64,000 nt of DNA from a virus. Under the pieces are notes generated by a model. The model had not been told where the DNA came from and ran no database searches. It worked only from the letters and a program-made list of their open reading frames with translations. A program made the position numbers and the translations under genes. The stretch lies in IMG/VR virus record IMGVR_UViG_3300037391_000010, positions 62,001 through 126,000 of that record. One strand, 5' to 3'. This document shows, in pieces, positions 8,126 through 17,600 of this stretch. Positions within the stretch are counted from its first letter, which is position 1, and the number at the start of each line of letters is the position of its first letter.

Positions 8126-8726
8126 ACGAACTCTGCACACTCGGGGCAAAGCACAGGACGGATAAACATAACGCCAAAAACTTCCCTGAAGAAGGCGATC
8201 TGACATCCGTCTATCACGGTCTTCTGAAGGATCGTAAAGATGATGTTCGGAAGGTTCTGGAGATCGGGATTGGGCACACCGTAGCGGGACGAGAAGGTTG
8301 GATGGGGACTATAGACGACTACCATGCGGGGGCCAGTCTGTTCATGTGGGAAGAGTATTTCCCTAACGCGGAGATTTTTGCGCTGGATATTGTCGTTGAG
8401 GCGCTCATCAATCAAGGCCGCATTCGTTCTTTTTGGTGCGACCAGAGCAGCGAAAGCTCTCTACGAGAAATTATCCCCACGCTCGGAAGTGATTTCGATC
8501 TCATTATAGACGACGGTTCTCACATGGTCGATCATCAAATCCTGACGGCCAACACCTTTATGCCCCTGCTTGGGTCGAATGGATTTACGTCATCGAAGAC
8601 ATCCACCTGAAAGATAGGGAGATGATAAAGGACGGAATCAAGTACCCGTCTGAGTTTAGAGAAGTCATAGACACGGAAGGTCTGATCGGCGACCTAATGC
8701 TGATCTTTAAGAAGGAGAGTGTATGA
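8122..8726 (+). CDS. SAM-dependent methyltransferase, interrupted by a single-base frameshift
   Basis: The ATG at 8122 overlaps the preceding stop. The first frame ends at TGA 8608-8610, but the -1 frame continues in clear homology style: ...LLGSNG in the first frame joins IYVIEDIHLKD in the other if one base is missing near 8583 (GGA-TTTAC instead of GGA-ATTTAC). The second frame then runs to a TGA at 8724-8726 that overlaps the next gene by ATGA, so both halves look selected. Motif I is VLEIGIGHT and the catalytic-region motif is DLIIDDGSH. Intact length would be ~201 aa. Either a real recent deletion, ribosomal slippage or an assembly error is possible. Confidence 0.75.
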
Positions 8727-9700
8727 GTAACGTAATGGTGACAGGCGCGGGCGGGTTCATCGGGCATCATCTGGTCAAGCGGCTGAAAGCAGAAGGGCAC
8801 TTCGTTCGCGGCATCGATATCAAATACCCCGAGTTCGAAAAGACGGCAGCGGATGAGTTCTGGATTTACGACTTGCGCTGGGATCATAACGCCATCCACG
8901 CCTTCAATGGTGAGCCATTCTGCATTCGTGAGTTCGATGAGGTTTACAACTTAGCGGCAGACATGGGCGGCATCGGCTACATCACGCAATACCTCGCCGA
9001 TATCGCTCGCAACAATATCTTGATTAACGTCAACATGTTGGAGGCGGCACGGAGATTCGATGTCAAGAGCTACCTCTACACGTCTTCGGCCTGCGTGTAC
9101 AACCAAGACAAGCAGCGGGACGCCAACGTGGTGCCGCTGAAAGAAGAGGACGCCTATCCCGCGTTACCAGAACGTGGATACGGCTGGGAGAAACTGTTCG
9201 CCGAGCAGATGTGCGAATACTATCAGCACGATTACAATCTCGACATCCGTATGGTGAGATTCCATAATGTCTACGGCCCGCTCGGGACATACGACGGCGG
9301 TAAGGAGAAGTCCCCCGCAGCCATCTGCCGTAAGGTTGCGCTGGCAGACAATGGCAGCGAGATCGAAGTGTGGGGTGACGGGCAGGCTACCCGCAGCTAC
9401 ATGTACATCGATGACTGCGTTGAGGGACTGAGACGCATCATGGCCTCGGGCTACCAGAAGCCACTGAACCTCGGCACCGACGAGCTTGTCACAATAGACG
9501 GTCTGGTGGACATCGTGTGCGGTATCGCTGGGAAGACCTTGGAGAAGAAACATGATCTCACCAAGCCGCAGGGTGTACGCGGTCGCAACAGCGACAACAA
9601 CCTGCTCCGTAATGTCCTCGGGTGGGAACCAAAGACCTTACTTGCTGACGGACTGCAACCGACATACGAGTGGATCAAAGATCAAGTCCACGGGAGCTAG
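8723..9700 (+). CDS. GDP-mannose 3,5-epimerase-like SDR
   Basis: 325 aa. GAGGFIG binds NAD. NLAADMGGIGYI, SSACVYN (121-127, with the Cys expected in the GME active site), YGWEK (Tyr153/Lys157) and FHNVYGPLGTYDGGKEKSPA are signature stretches of GDP-mannose 3,5-epimerase. That enzyme converts GDP-D-mannose to GDP-L-galactose (and GDP-L-gulose). The EDAYP and WGDGQATRSYMYIDDC motifs also match. It could feed L-galactose to the GT11 enzyme upstream. The stop is TAG. Confidence in the GME subtype is good but not absolute, since WcaG-like epimerases are related. Confidence 0.82.
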   Translation: MSNVMVTGAGGFIGHHLVKRLKAEGHFVRGIDIKYPEFEKTAADEFWIYDLRWDHNAIHAFNGEPFCIREFDEVYNLAADMGGIGYITQYLADIARNNILINVNMLEAARRFDVKSYLYTSSACVYNQDKQRDANVVPLKEEDAYPALPERGYGWEKLFAEQMCEYYQHDYNLDIRMVRFHNVYGPLGTYDGGKEKSPAAICRKVALADNGSEIEVWGDGQATRSYMYIDDCVEGLRRIMASGYQKPLNLGTDELVTIDGLVDIVCGIAGKTLEKKHDLTKPQGVRGRNSDNNLLRNVLGWEPKTLLADGLQPTYEWIKDQVHGS

Positions 9701-9702
9701 GG

Positions 9703-10392
9703 ATGGCCGATAAGGTTTCCATCGTAATTCCCTGCTACAATCACGCACAATATTTGCCGCAGTCTATTGAGTCGGCACTCGCCCAAGACTACGACAACTT
9801 TGAAGTGATCGTGGTAAATGATGGTTCCACGGATAATTCGCTCGCTGTCGCTACGAGTTACGGGGAAAGAATCAAGGTTGTATCGCAGGCAAACCAAGGT
9901 CTCTCCCCCGCTAGAAACGCGGGAATTTCCGCTGCCACGGCTGAGTTCATCCTTCCTCTTGACGCCGATGATTGGGTCGAACCTGCCTATTTGAAAAAGA
10001 CGGTGCCCCTGATGCAGGAGCGTGTGGGTGTAGTTGGCACGCATACTGCCTGCTTCGGTTTGGGCGATCACGTCTGGCGTACATTTTCACCGACTATGGA
10101 GCAACTTAAAAATGATAACTCCATCCCCGTCTGTTCGCTGATTAGACGTAGTGTGCTTCAAGAAGTCGGCGGGTACAACCCCGCTCTGAGCGGGTATGAC
10201 AAAGAACACATCGGATACGAGGACTGGAACCTCTGGATTGACATCATGAAACGGGGGTGGAAAGTTGTCATCATCTCCGAGGCATTATTTCACTATCGCG
10301 AAAAGCAGGGTTCGATGAGCAGAAGGGCGAATAGACCAAAATTGATGGCAAAAATCAGGTCACTTCATCCTGATTTGTGGCCGAGGGGTTAA
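9703..10392 (+). CDS. GT2 family glycosyltransferase (paralogue of 5884-6564)
   Basis: I take the ATG at 9703 behind GGGAG, giving 229 aa. VSIVIPCYNHA, VIVVNDGSTDNSL, SPARNAG, LPLDADDW and YEDWNLWIDIMKRGW match its paralogue at 5884-6564 almost motif for motif, so the two arose by duplication. The acceptor loop differs, so the two may add different sugars. It is the last transferase of the cassette. Confidence 0.9.
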   Translation: MADKVSIVIPCYNHAQYLPQSIESALAQDYDNFEVIVVNDGSTDNSLAVATSYGERIKVVSQANQGLSPARNAGISAATAEFILPLDADDWVEPAYLKKTVPLMQERVGVVGTHTACFGLGDHVWRTFSPTMEQLKNDNSIPVCSLIRRSVLQEVGGYNPALSGYDKEHIGYEDWNLWIDIMKRGWKVVIISEALFHYREKQGSMSRRANRPKLMAKIRSLHPDLWPRG

Positions 10393-10393
10393 A

Positions 10394-10762
10394 ATGAACC
10401 AAGTTCTCGTAGAGTCGCTGAGACAGAAACAAGACCCATTACAACGTCCTCCGTGGAGTCAGTCATGGAGACGCGACCCGATTACCTCCGAGGAGATTCA
10501 GCAAGCACTTCAAGACCCCGCACTAGACGAACAGGGCCGACCATGGACGAAACATTGCGGTTCTTGGACGAGGGATGAAACATCCAGCCGCAAGAGTCAT
10601 GTCTACAGGATCGCCTATTTCGTGAAGCACCGCGAGGCCGCTGCACCAATTACCCTGAAAGCCAGCGGTTCGATGTTCGATGGCTATCATCGGTTGGCGG
10701 CTGCTATATACTGTGGGGATGAGTATATTGCCGTAGGAGAAGGCTTAGCTGCGGGAGTATAA
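10394..10762 (+). CDS. Hypothetical protein with ParB-like DGxHRLAA motif
   Basis: 122 aa, starting one base after the preceding stop. The middle holds a Trp-rich stretch and the end has ITLKASGSMFDGYHRLAAA, which resembles the beta-strand plus GxHR(L/R)AA phosphate-binding motif of ParB/sulfiredoxin-fold proteins. In phage genomes such small proteins are usually of unknown function, and a nucleotide-binding or NTPase role is possible. It closes the plus-strand cassette before a convergent gene. Confidence 0.5.
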   Translation: MNQVLVESLRQKQDPLQRPPWSQSWRRDPITSEEIQQALQDPALDEQGRPWTKHCGSWTRDETSSRKSHVYRIAYFVKHREAAAPITLKASGSMFDGYHRLAAAIYCGDEYIAVGEGLAAGV

Positions 10763-10763
10763 A

Positions 10764-10796
10764 GGGCTGCGACTTTCTGCCCGCCAGCCGCAGCCC
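10764..10796. terminator. Hairpin between convergent genes (possible terminator)
   Basis: GGGCTGCG (10764-10771) pairs with CGCAGCCC (10789-10796), an 8-bp stem with a 17-nt loop, just after the cassette's last stop. There is no clear T run, so intrinsic termination is doubtful. Confidence 0.35.
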
Positions 10797-10811
10797 GTGC
10801 AAGGTGCCGAA

Positions 10812-10825
10812 ACTGTCATGACAGT
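10812..10825. repeat. Perfect 14-bp palindrome
   Basis: ACTGTCATGACAGT reads the same on both strands and lies between two convergent genes. It could be an operator-like protein site or chance. Confidence 0.4.
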
Positions 10826-10889
10826 CCCAGCGAGCGGCCATGCCCGCAAACCCAGCAAGAGCCGGGTTACATAGGCGGCGGGAAATTTG

Positions 10890-11732
10890 TTACCCGTTCT
10901 GCCCGAACAGGTAAGCCAAAATGTTTGTCCCCACGGTGTTTCCAGTTACGTTCACGCGGAGATAGTTGAAGAACAAGCAACTCGGTGCCCACATAATAAC
11001 CTTCGTGGCAGCCGAGGCCCACACGCCCGTACCGTCGTATGAAATTTCGGATTGCCCGACGATGGGAGTTGCCGAGTTGAGGTTTCCAGTCAGGTTTGCC
11101 CCGATGTTTGGCGTACCAGTGGTGTTGGATACTGGGGGAATCGTCTGATTGTTCAGCCATGCGTAGAGAGTAAATGTCTGATTGACGTTGATCGGGCCGT
11201 TGGCGACGGCAAGGTTGCCGAACGTCTGGCCTGAACCATACATTGGATTCTGGAGGACATACGCCCCGCCATTGAGACTGACGTACACGTTGTAGCCTGT
11301 GGCATACGGCCCGCCAGTGGTGGTATCGGGGCCCGGAGCCCCAACTAAAAGAGTGTTACCCGCGCTCACCGCGAGTGTGGCAATGCTACTGGCGATGGTC
11401 TCACCTTGCAAATTGACGTAGGTGAGCTTCACCCCGTAAGTGGCGGCGGGGTATACATACGCCTGCTGGTCACCGTTGTTGCTGGGGGTGAACTGACTGA
11501 GAACCGGTGTGGAAGGAGCGGCGATCTGTGTGGCAAGGTTGTCGATATTGACGTTGGGATCGTTCGAAGCTTCGACCCAGATGTTGGCTAACGCTGGGAT
11601 TGCCACTGTAGCCCCTGAGGAATTCGTAGCGGTGATCTCCACTGAGGACGACACGAAATTCGAGGTGTTCCGCCATGCCCCGTTCGCGGCGGCGAGGGCT
11701 GTGTTGAGGATCAGGTTATTGACAATCTGCAT
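10890..11732 (-). CDS. Virion/fibre-type beta-rich protein
   Basis: 280 aa, Ser/Thr/Asn/Gly-rich, almost free of charge, with no catalytic motif. The start has AAGGAG at a suitable distance. The N-terminal third (ITATNSSGATVAIP...NIWVEASNDP) looks like a beta-sandwich, the middle (YGVKLTYVNLQGET and GYNVYVSLNGG) is fibronectin-III/Ig-like, and the end is FNYLRVNVTGNTVGT. This composition is typical of phage decoration or tail proteins. Together with the gene at 1-865 it flanks the sugar cassette on the minus strand, so either may be a glycosylation target. Confidence 0.6.
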   Translation of the reverse strand: MQIVNNLILNTALAAANGAWRNTSNFVSSSVEITATNSSGATVAIPALANIWVEASNDPNVNIDNLATQIAAPSTPVLSQFTPSNNGDQQAYVYPAATYGVKLTYVNLQGETIASSIATLAVSAGNTLLVGAPGPDTTTGGPYATGYNVYVSLNGGAYVLQNPMYGSGQTFGNLAVANGPINVNQTFTLYAWLNNQTIPPVSNTTGTPNIGANLTGNLNSATPIVGQSEISYDGTGVWASAATKVIMWAPSCLFFNYLRVNVTGNTVGTNILAYLFGQNG

Positions 11733-11806
11733 GATGAACTCCTTGCTATTAAAGCACCCGAAAGTCGAAACATCGTCAAAAAGAGGTTATAAACGGGAAA
11801 ACTCAA

Positions 11807-11819
11807 CTACCAAACGCTT
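11807..11819 (+). promoter_or_regulatory. CTACC-type upstream motif, site 2
   Basis: CTACCAAACGCTT lies 21 nt before the ATG at 11841. A TATAAA at ~11789 with a weak TCGAAA 17 bases upstream precedes it, so transcription may start close to this motif. Confidence 0.4.
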
Positions 11820-11840
11820 CTCTCAGAGAGGTCTATCACC

Positions 11841-12161
11841 ATGGGCAAGCTGCGTGCCGTTACCAGTTTCGGGTTAGGGGCTCAAAAGTCCGCTGATTCC
11901 AGCGTTTTCTCGGTCAACCACTTCATTTCCAGCACTCCCCTACCCCCCGCTCTCAAGCAAAAGATCGCCAGCATGGGGCTGGAACGAGTCGCAGGCAACG
12001 TTTATGAGTGCCCCAGCACCCGAGATTTTTGGAAGGTTAAGGGCAACAGTATTATCAAGTTGGTGGGCGACGAAGTAGACAGCGGCGAATCAATCAAGGC
12101 AGCACCCAAGAACGATCCCATGGGTTTCATGGGTTCTCTGATGGACGACATCGAATTCTAA
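11841..12161 (+). CDS. Conserved-type small phage protein (106 aa)
   Basis: It starts at an ATG behind AGAGAGG. Features are an N-terminal basic/Ser segment, a helix (PALKQKIASMG), the stretch VYECPSTRDFWKVKG and an acidic end (GSLMDDIEF). The C-P-S-T-x-D-F-W pattern followed by a charged tail occurs in other soil and actino-type phages as an unnamed protein near virion genes. It leads a five-gene run to 23717 with short spacers. Role unknown. Confidence 0.7.
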   Translation: MGKLRAVTSFGLGAQKSADSSVFSVNHFISSTPLPPALKQKIASMGLERVAGNVYECPSTRDFWKVKGNSIIKLVGDEVDSGESIKAAPKNDPMGFMGSLMDDIEF

Positions 12162-12173
12162 GGCAGGAAAATC

Positions 12174-14105
12174 ATGGCAGACGAGAAGAAACCGTACAGC
12201 AGCATTGTTGATGCATTCTTGGACGACCGCGAGCCCGAATGGAAGGACCTCGGCTTGAAGGACGCACAGGACTCGGGCGAGGAACAATTGGATCGCTCTC
12301 ACCAGTACGTCGATAAAGAGTTCATGGATGAGATCGCGGAATCCGCCTCCCACCACACTCCTCTGTGGCCTGCTCGCACTGGCTCTGCCTCGAAGAATGC
12401 TCAGCGAGACAGCCTTGAGCGTGCGCGTGGCACCCACTTAGATCGCATGGCAGCCAAGGATCAACATTTCAGCGGCGTCGGCGGTTCGGATCAGAATTGG
12501 CGTGTGCAGGCAACCCAACATCCAGAAGACTACAGCACGAAACTAGGCGACGACGATTCGTTGTTTGCCGAGGTCACGGAGACACTGGAATCGGCAGCCT
12601 CCACGGGCAAGGTTGAGAAGAAGAATGTGTCGGACGGACAGGTTTTGAAGTACGTCCACGATCTGCTCAATCAGGGTATGTCGCCTTCGAAGATCGCCGC
12701 CAAGCTGAAGAAGCTGGCTGAGATCGAGTTGTTCAATCACCAGATGGCGACTCAATACCTGCAAGAGAACGCAGGGTTGGTAGGTATGGCGTTCCTCGAA
12801 CCCAACACCTACATGGACAAGAATTCACCGACTTATGAACGAGAGAAGCACGGCAGTTCGAGCAACGAATGCGTAGCGCAGAAGACGGCATGGGACAAGG
12901 CTGGTATTAAGCCCCGAGCGGCATCCGTAAAGCAGATCAGTGCGTGCGAAGGATGCCAGTATTTCTCAAAGAATGGCAACGTTAAGTCCTGTGGTGTGTA
13001 TCACTTACCAGTGGTAGCAAACACCAAGGAGCTTACACCCATCGTGAATAAGCTCACGGCGGGCGTGCCGAACAAGCAGAAGCGGGCAGCATTGGTTCAG
13101 ATCGCTAACGGCAACGATGGCACCAAGGTTGGCTCTATGCCCCTTGCTCCGAAGTCAAGCTCCTCCATTTCCCGGCACCCGAGTCTGGGCGGCGTGGAAG
13201 CGCAGGCAAAGCGTGTGGGCCGCCAGATTGCGGCTGACTTCGACTCTTCGCACATCGCGGCGTTACACGAGAAGGGTCACTCACTGGCGGTTATCGCTCG
13301 TGCGGCTGAAAAGCGGTACGGTGCATTTGCAGCAGGCAAGGCAGTACGCGAGTTTGTAGGTAGCCTGCGACCGAACGTCAACGGACAGATTGTCATTGCG
13401 AAGGCTGATGCGGAGTTCCTCGCAAAGGCAGGACTGCATAATCAGAAGATCGTGGCAGGTGCAAAGTGTGCATCCTGTGCGACACACTCAGTAGTAGTGC
13501 AGAAGCACAAGTCGGCGTCGAATCCGAATTACGCCTCCCGTGTTCCGCACGCAGGGTTCCACGAGAGCAATCCCGATCAGGTACGCCACGCACATCGTGC
13601 GGCTGCACCTGAACTTGATGCCAGCGTCATCGAGCGGTATCACAAGAAGGGTCACTCGATGGAGAAGATTTACAAGCAGGCAGCGGCCAAGTTCGGCACC
13701 GCTCAGGCAAGCAAGGCCGTGAAGGAATTCATCGCCAGCCTGAAGCGTAAGCCGATCAAGGTTGCGTTGAGCCAGATCGACTGCACGTTCCTCAAGAACA
13801 AGCTCGCCGATCACAATCCAATTATCGGAGCACACAAGTGTGGCTCTTGCACGTATCGCAAGGGAATGCATTGCGGGCTCACGGGCGGAACTCTTTTGAG
13901 TTTCCCGGGTATGGACAAAACATCGTCCAACCACAAGGTCGGGGAAGGTGCGCCAGAGGATGGGCGTACCATTCTTGCCGAGTTTGACCTGATGCCGAAT
14001 AGCGGGCGTCCGGGCGACACAAAGATGGCCGACATCGATATGAATCCTCCTGCACGTCAAGACGTTCAGATAGGTAGCTCGTTTGAGCTAGGAGACATAG
14101 AGTAA
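12174..14105 (+). CDS. Large modular protein with internal Cys/helix repeats (643 aa)
   Basis: I do not recognise it as a whole. The N-terminus is acidic and helical. Around residues 150-275 there is a helix (KYVHDLLNQGMSPSKIAAKL) and later a CEGCQYF...SCGVY zinc-like site. Two further copies follow at ~355-435 and ~480-565: each has a GHS(L/M)..I...A helix, an Ala-rich helix ending (R/K)EF(V/I).SL, and a CASC or CGSC knuckle. So the protein is a 3-unit repeat array plus a flexible tail. It uses the same small modules as the next long proteins and may be an internal virion protein. The next gene overlaps as TAATG. Confidence 0.7.
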   Translation: MADEKKPYSSIVDAFLDDREPEWKDLGLKDAQDSGEEQLDRSHQYVDKEFMDEIAESASHHTPLWPARTGSASKNAQRDSLERARGTHLDRMAAKDQHFSGVGGSDQNWRVQATQHPEDYSTKLGDDDSLFAEVTETLESAASTGKVEKKNVSDGQVLKYVHDLLNQGMSPSKIAAKLKKLAEIELFNHQMATQYLQENAGLVGMAFLEPNTYMDKNSPTYEREKHGSSSNECVAQKTAWDKAGIKPRAASVKQISACEGCQYFSKNGNVKSCGVYHLPVVANTKELTPIVNKLTAGVPNKQKRAALVQIANGNDGTKVGSMPLAPKSSSSISRHPSLGGVEAQAKRVGRQIAADFDSSHIAALHEKGHSLAVIARAAEKRYGAFAAGKAVREFVGSLRPNVNGQIVIAKADAEFLAKAGLHNQKIVAGAKCASCATHSVVVQKHKSASNPNYASRVPHAGFHESNPDQVRHAHRAAAPELDASVIERYHKKGHSMEKIYKQAAAKFGTAQASKAVKEFIASLKRKPIKVALSQIDCTFLKNKLADHNPIIGAHKCGSCTYRKGMHCGLTGGTLLSFPGMDKTSSNHKVGEGAPEDGRTILAEFDLMPNSGRPGDTKMADIDMNPPARQDVQIGSSFELGDIE

Positions 14106-14641
14106 TGGAAAACGAAACCGAACGCACAGAACTGGTGGTCGATCTGGAAGGAAAGTACAGCGAGGCGGCTAAGAAATCGAACAAGCGTGCGGAAAGTTCC
14201 AAGCTGACGGAGATTCGGACAAAGATCGAAGACCCGAATATCAGTCAGGCGGAACTCAGCAAGCTCATCGCTCTCGAAATGGCGGCGATTCTGGACGCTA
14301 TGAACGAGCATCTAGATAAACCAAATTCGGGTATCAAGGGGATGGACGCTAACATCGCCATCAAGAGCCTTGCTGAACAACTGAAGGGTGTTCGCGAACT
14401 CGGTCGTCAGATCATTGAGATGGACAACCAAGCGAAACGTGACTTCATCAACTTCGACGGCGAGAAGTTCCAGTTCGTCGCGGGCCAGTGGTTGCAGATG
14501 GGCGTTTCAGCCCTCCGTGCCATGGGCTGGGATGAACACACGGTTACCAGCTACGTCAAGCAGTTCCGTAGCCAGATCGAAATGAACGAACTCCGCATCC
14601 GTAAAGAAGCGGAAAACATCGGCACAAACAAACAGAAGTAA
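14105..14641 (+). CDS. Helical phage protein, hypothetical (178 aa)
   Basis: It starts in a TAATG overlap. The protein is almost entirely charged helix (Lys/Glu/Ala-rich start, then IIEMDNQAKRDFINFDG and QWLQMGVSALRAMGWDE). The pattern suggests a soluble coiled-coil or scaffold-like protein, but no family is assigned. Its neighbours are long modular proteins, so a virion-assembly role is plausible. Confidence 0.65.
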   Translation: MENETERTELVVDLEGKYSEAAKKSNKRAESSKLTEIRTKIEDPNISQAELSKLIALEMAAILDAMNEHLDKPNSGIKGMDANIAIKSLAEQLKGVRELGRQIIEMDNQAKRDFINFDGEKFQFVAGQWLQMGVSALRAMGWDEHTVTSYVKQFRSQIEMNELRIRKEAENIGTNKQK

Positions 14642-14656
14642 CGAAGGGGAACGAGC

Positions 14657-17600
14657 ATGGCTCAGAGCGGAAACACAGTCGCACTCAAGTCTTTCCAGTC
14701 ATTCATGGTGAACGATGGTCTTCTGTCGAAGGCTGTCGAAGCGATCAAGGCTGGCGAGAAGGAAGCCCGTAGTTCGGGCAACGTACAGTCCTTCGAAGTT
14801 TTCTACAAGGGCTTCCGTCAGAACATTGCCATCGGTCGTATCTACATCGTCCCCCCTTCCGTCGCCGACAAGAAGGGTCAGGATTTCCCGACCGCCCTGC
14901 TCTATGGCTGCCTCGTCCGCACCTTTGGTGGTGAGGAAATGGGCGACCTGATCTCTCACAAAATCGGTGATACGGAGTGGGATGAATATTCTCAGGCATC
15001 CTACGCATCAATCAAAGAAGAGTTGTTCGGCACCGAGGATGGCAAATTCGCTTCCCTCATCCTGTACGCCCCCAACTGGGTCAACAAGCGCGAATATCAG
15101 GGTTTCCAGTTCCCGAAAGACGACAACCAGCTTTCGAACCTGACCCGCCACGTGATCTTCAGTTCGTACTTCGACCCACGTCTGTCCAGCGCGTTCGACG
15201 CCCTGATGACCGATGTGGAAACGTCCAAGTTCGATGTAACCGACATCACGCCGAAGCTGAACCACCCCGCGTTGGCTGAGAACCCGTTGAAAGAGTTCCC
15301 GTTGCTGACCAAGGAGGGCTCGAAGAAAAAGCCTCGCCTCGGCCTGACCTTCAAGACCGCCGACGAAGTTACCAAGGAAGTGCTCGAACCTCAGGAGATG
15401 GATGTATTCGACTCTTTGGATCAGGCTCTCCGCAACAGCCTCCTGCCGAGCGGCACCAAGGGCGTTGAAGACGCTTCCGAGGGCAAGGCTCCGACAAAGG
15501 GCGAAGTTGTCCCGCGTCTCGCGGCTGTCGAATGCGACAAGTGCGAAGGTGACGGCTGCAAGTTCTGCAACAAGGGTGTCAAGAAAGGTTCCGCCACGGC
15601 GGTATTCGAGACCCCGATCACGAATGTGGGCCCCGGCACCGAAGCTCACGACGAAGCTAATCAGCGCACCGAAGGCTATAAGGCTGAGAAGGACACGCCG
15701 AAGACTGTTATCAACAGCGCACCAATCGGCATCGCTCTCGACGAGACTGGCGTACCACGCCGTGCTGAGGAAGAGCGTAAGGAAAAGTCCGCCACAACCA
15801 AAGTAGCACATGGCTACATCGCTTTCTACGGCGGGCGGCGTGTGGAAATCCACGCTGACTCCCTCTATGGGGCGAAGCTGAAAGCCATCGAGATGTTGAA
15901 GGTTCCGAAATCCAAGCAGGGCTTGCTCGCTGTTGAGCTTGCCGAGAAGGACGGAGAACAGGTCACCACGACGATCACTTCCGCCGACAAGCAGGCGAAG
16001 CGCGTCGAGGGTCTCACTTGTACGGGGGATGTCGAACGTCTCGCGGCACAAACTAAGAAGGGTGATCTAAGCGCATCCGCTAGTGCAGCTTTTGATGAAG
16101 TTCGCACATCGGGCAGTGGAAAGGCTTTGGATGAACACAAAGCTCGTATGAGAGAGTACGCCGCCAGCATGGGTCAGGACAATCAGGCTCATCACGCAGT
16201 AGCCGACCACAAGAAAGAGATTGCCGCAGGTAAGCACGGGCCGACTCCGCTGTCGATCTCCTCTTCGAAGCACAAGATCGCCTATGTTTCTCACGTTCCG
16301 GGTCACACTAACTCCAAAGGCGAAGCTGCTCCATGGGTTATCAAGCAGCACGACACGGACAAGATTCTCGAAAGTTTCAAGTCCGAAGGGGCTGCCAAAG
16401 AGGGCTTGAAGAACATGGAATCCCACAAGGGTTCCGCCGAGAACGACCCTCAGGCTGTTCGCGATCACATCAAGAAGAACGTCAGTCAGGCTCGTCAGGG
16501 TCAGGACGCTTTGAAGGATCACCACGCATCCTTCGACGCCGCCAAGTGGGGCGGACTGGGCAAGAAGCAGGCTTCTTCCCTGTGGGTTGGTACTGCCAAG
16601 AAGGTTGCCGCTGACTTCGACAACTTCACCCGTGGTTATATCGAGACCGCTCTGTGGTCTTCGAATGATGAGTCCGATCCAAGCGGCGGACAGCCGTTGG
16701 ATCAGAACTACGATATCCGCGATCTATCGCCGTCCTGCTTGAAGGCGATGAGCGAGGATTGTGCACAGTTCCAAGCGGAGAACGCAGAGCTTTTGGCTGC
16801 GGCATCCGAACAGGATGGTCAGGACGATTTCCGTCAGGGCAATGATTTCTGGCTCACCCGCTGCGGTCATGGTGCGGGCTACTGGGATGGCGATTACCCG
16901 ACAACGGGCGATGGCTTGACCGAGGCTTCCAAGGCTTGGGGCAACGTGGACATTTACGTCGGTGACGATGACATGATTTACCAGTTCGGAGCAGAAGACG
17001 CTGGCGAACGTGACCTCGGACAGGATCAAAAGGGTGGGCAGGTTCCGCCCGTGATCTCCTCCAAGAAAGCGTCCAAGAAGACCTCCTCGCAAAACGATGC
17101 GTCCTACATTGCCAGTTTGATTGGCGGTGGGTTTGGCGGCGAAGACTACGATGCTCGTTCGCAGCACTCCCGCACGGCTGCTCAGAAGCGTGAGGAAGAG
17201 ATGGCTCGTAAGTATTCCTCTCAGCGTAAGAAGTTCGCCGACGTTCCTCAGGACATCGACGATATCTGGTCTGAGACGATGGAAGACATGGGGCCTGCGC
17301 CTGAGATCAGACTTCCGGGCGAAAGCAAGGACAACGAAAAGTCCACCACGGGGGAACACGAGATTGAAGCTCCCGAGATGAGCGCGGATTCACGAAGCGA
17401 CGTTCCCGAGCAGGTCAAGGGCGATCAGGAAGAGCCGACCGTGGAGGTTGAAGAGGCTCTTGAGAACGACACCACCAAGTCCGAAGAGGACGAGCCGAGC
17501 ACTGGCGAAGGTGGGGCATCGGCAGACTCCGAGGAAACTTCGTCCGAGGGCGAATCTGAAGAGAAGTCCGAGGGTGATTCCAAGTCCGAATGGGCGAAGA

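Noticed and set aside
15008-16051. A 347-aa minus-strand frame (and 17390-18988, 532 aa)
   Set aside because: These lie wholly inside the coherent 1971-aa plus-strand gene and arise from its biased codons.
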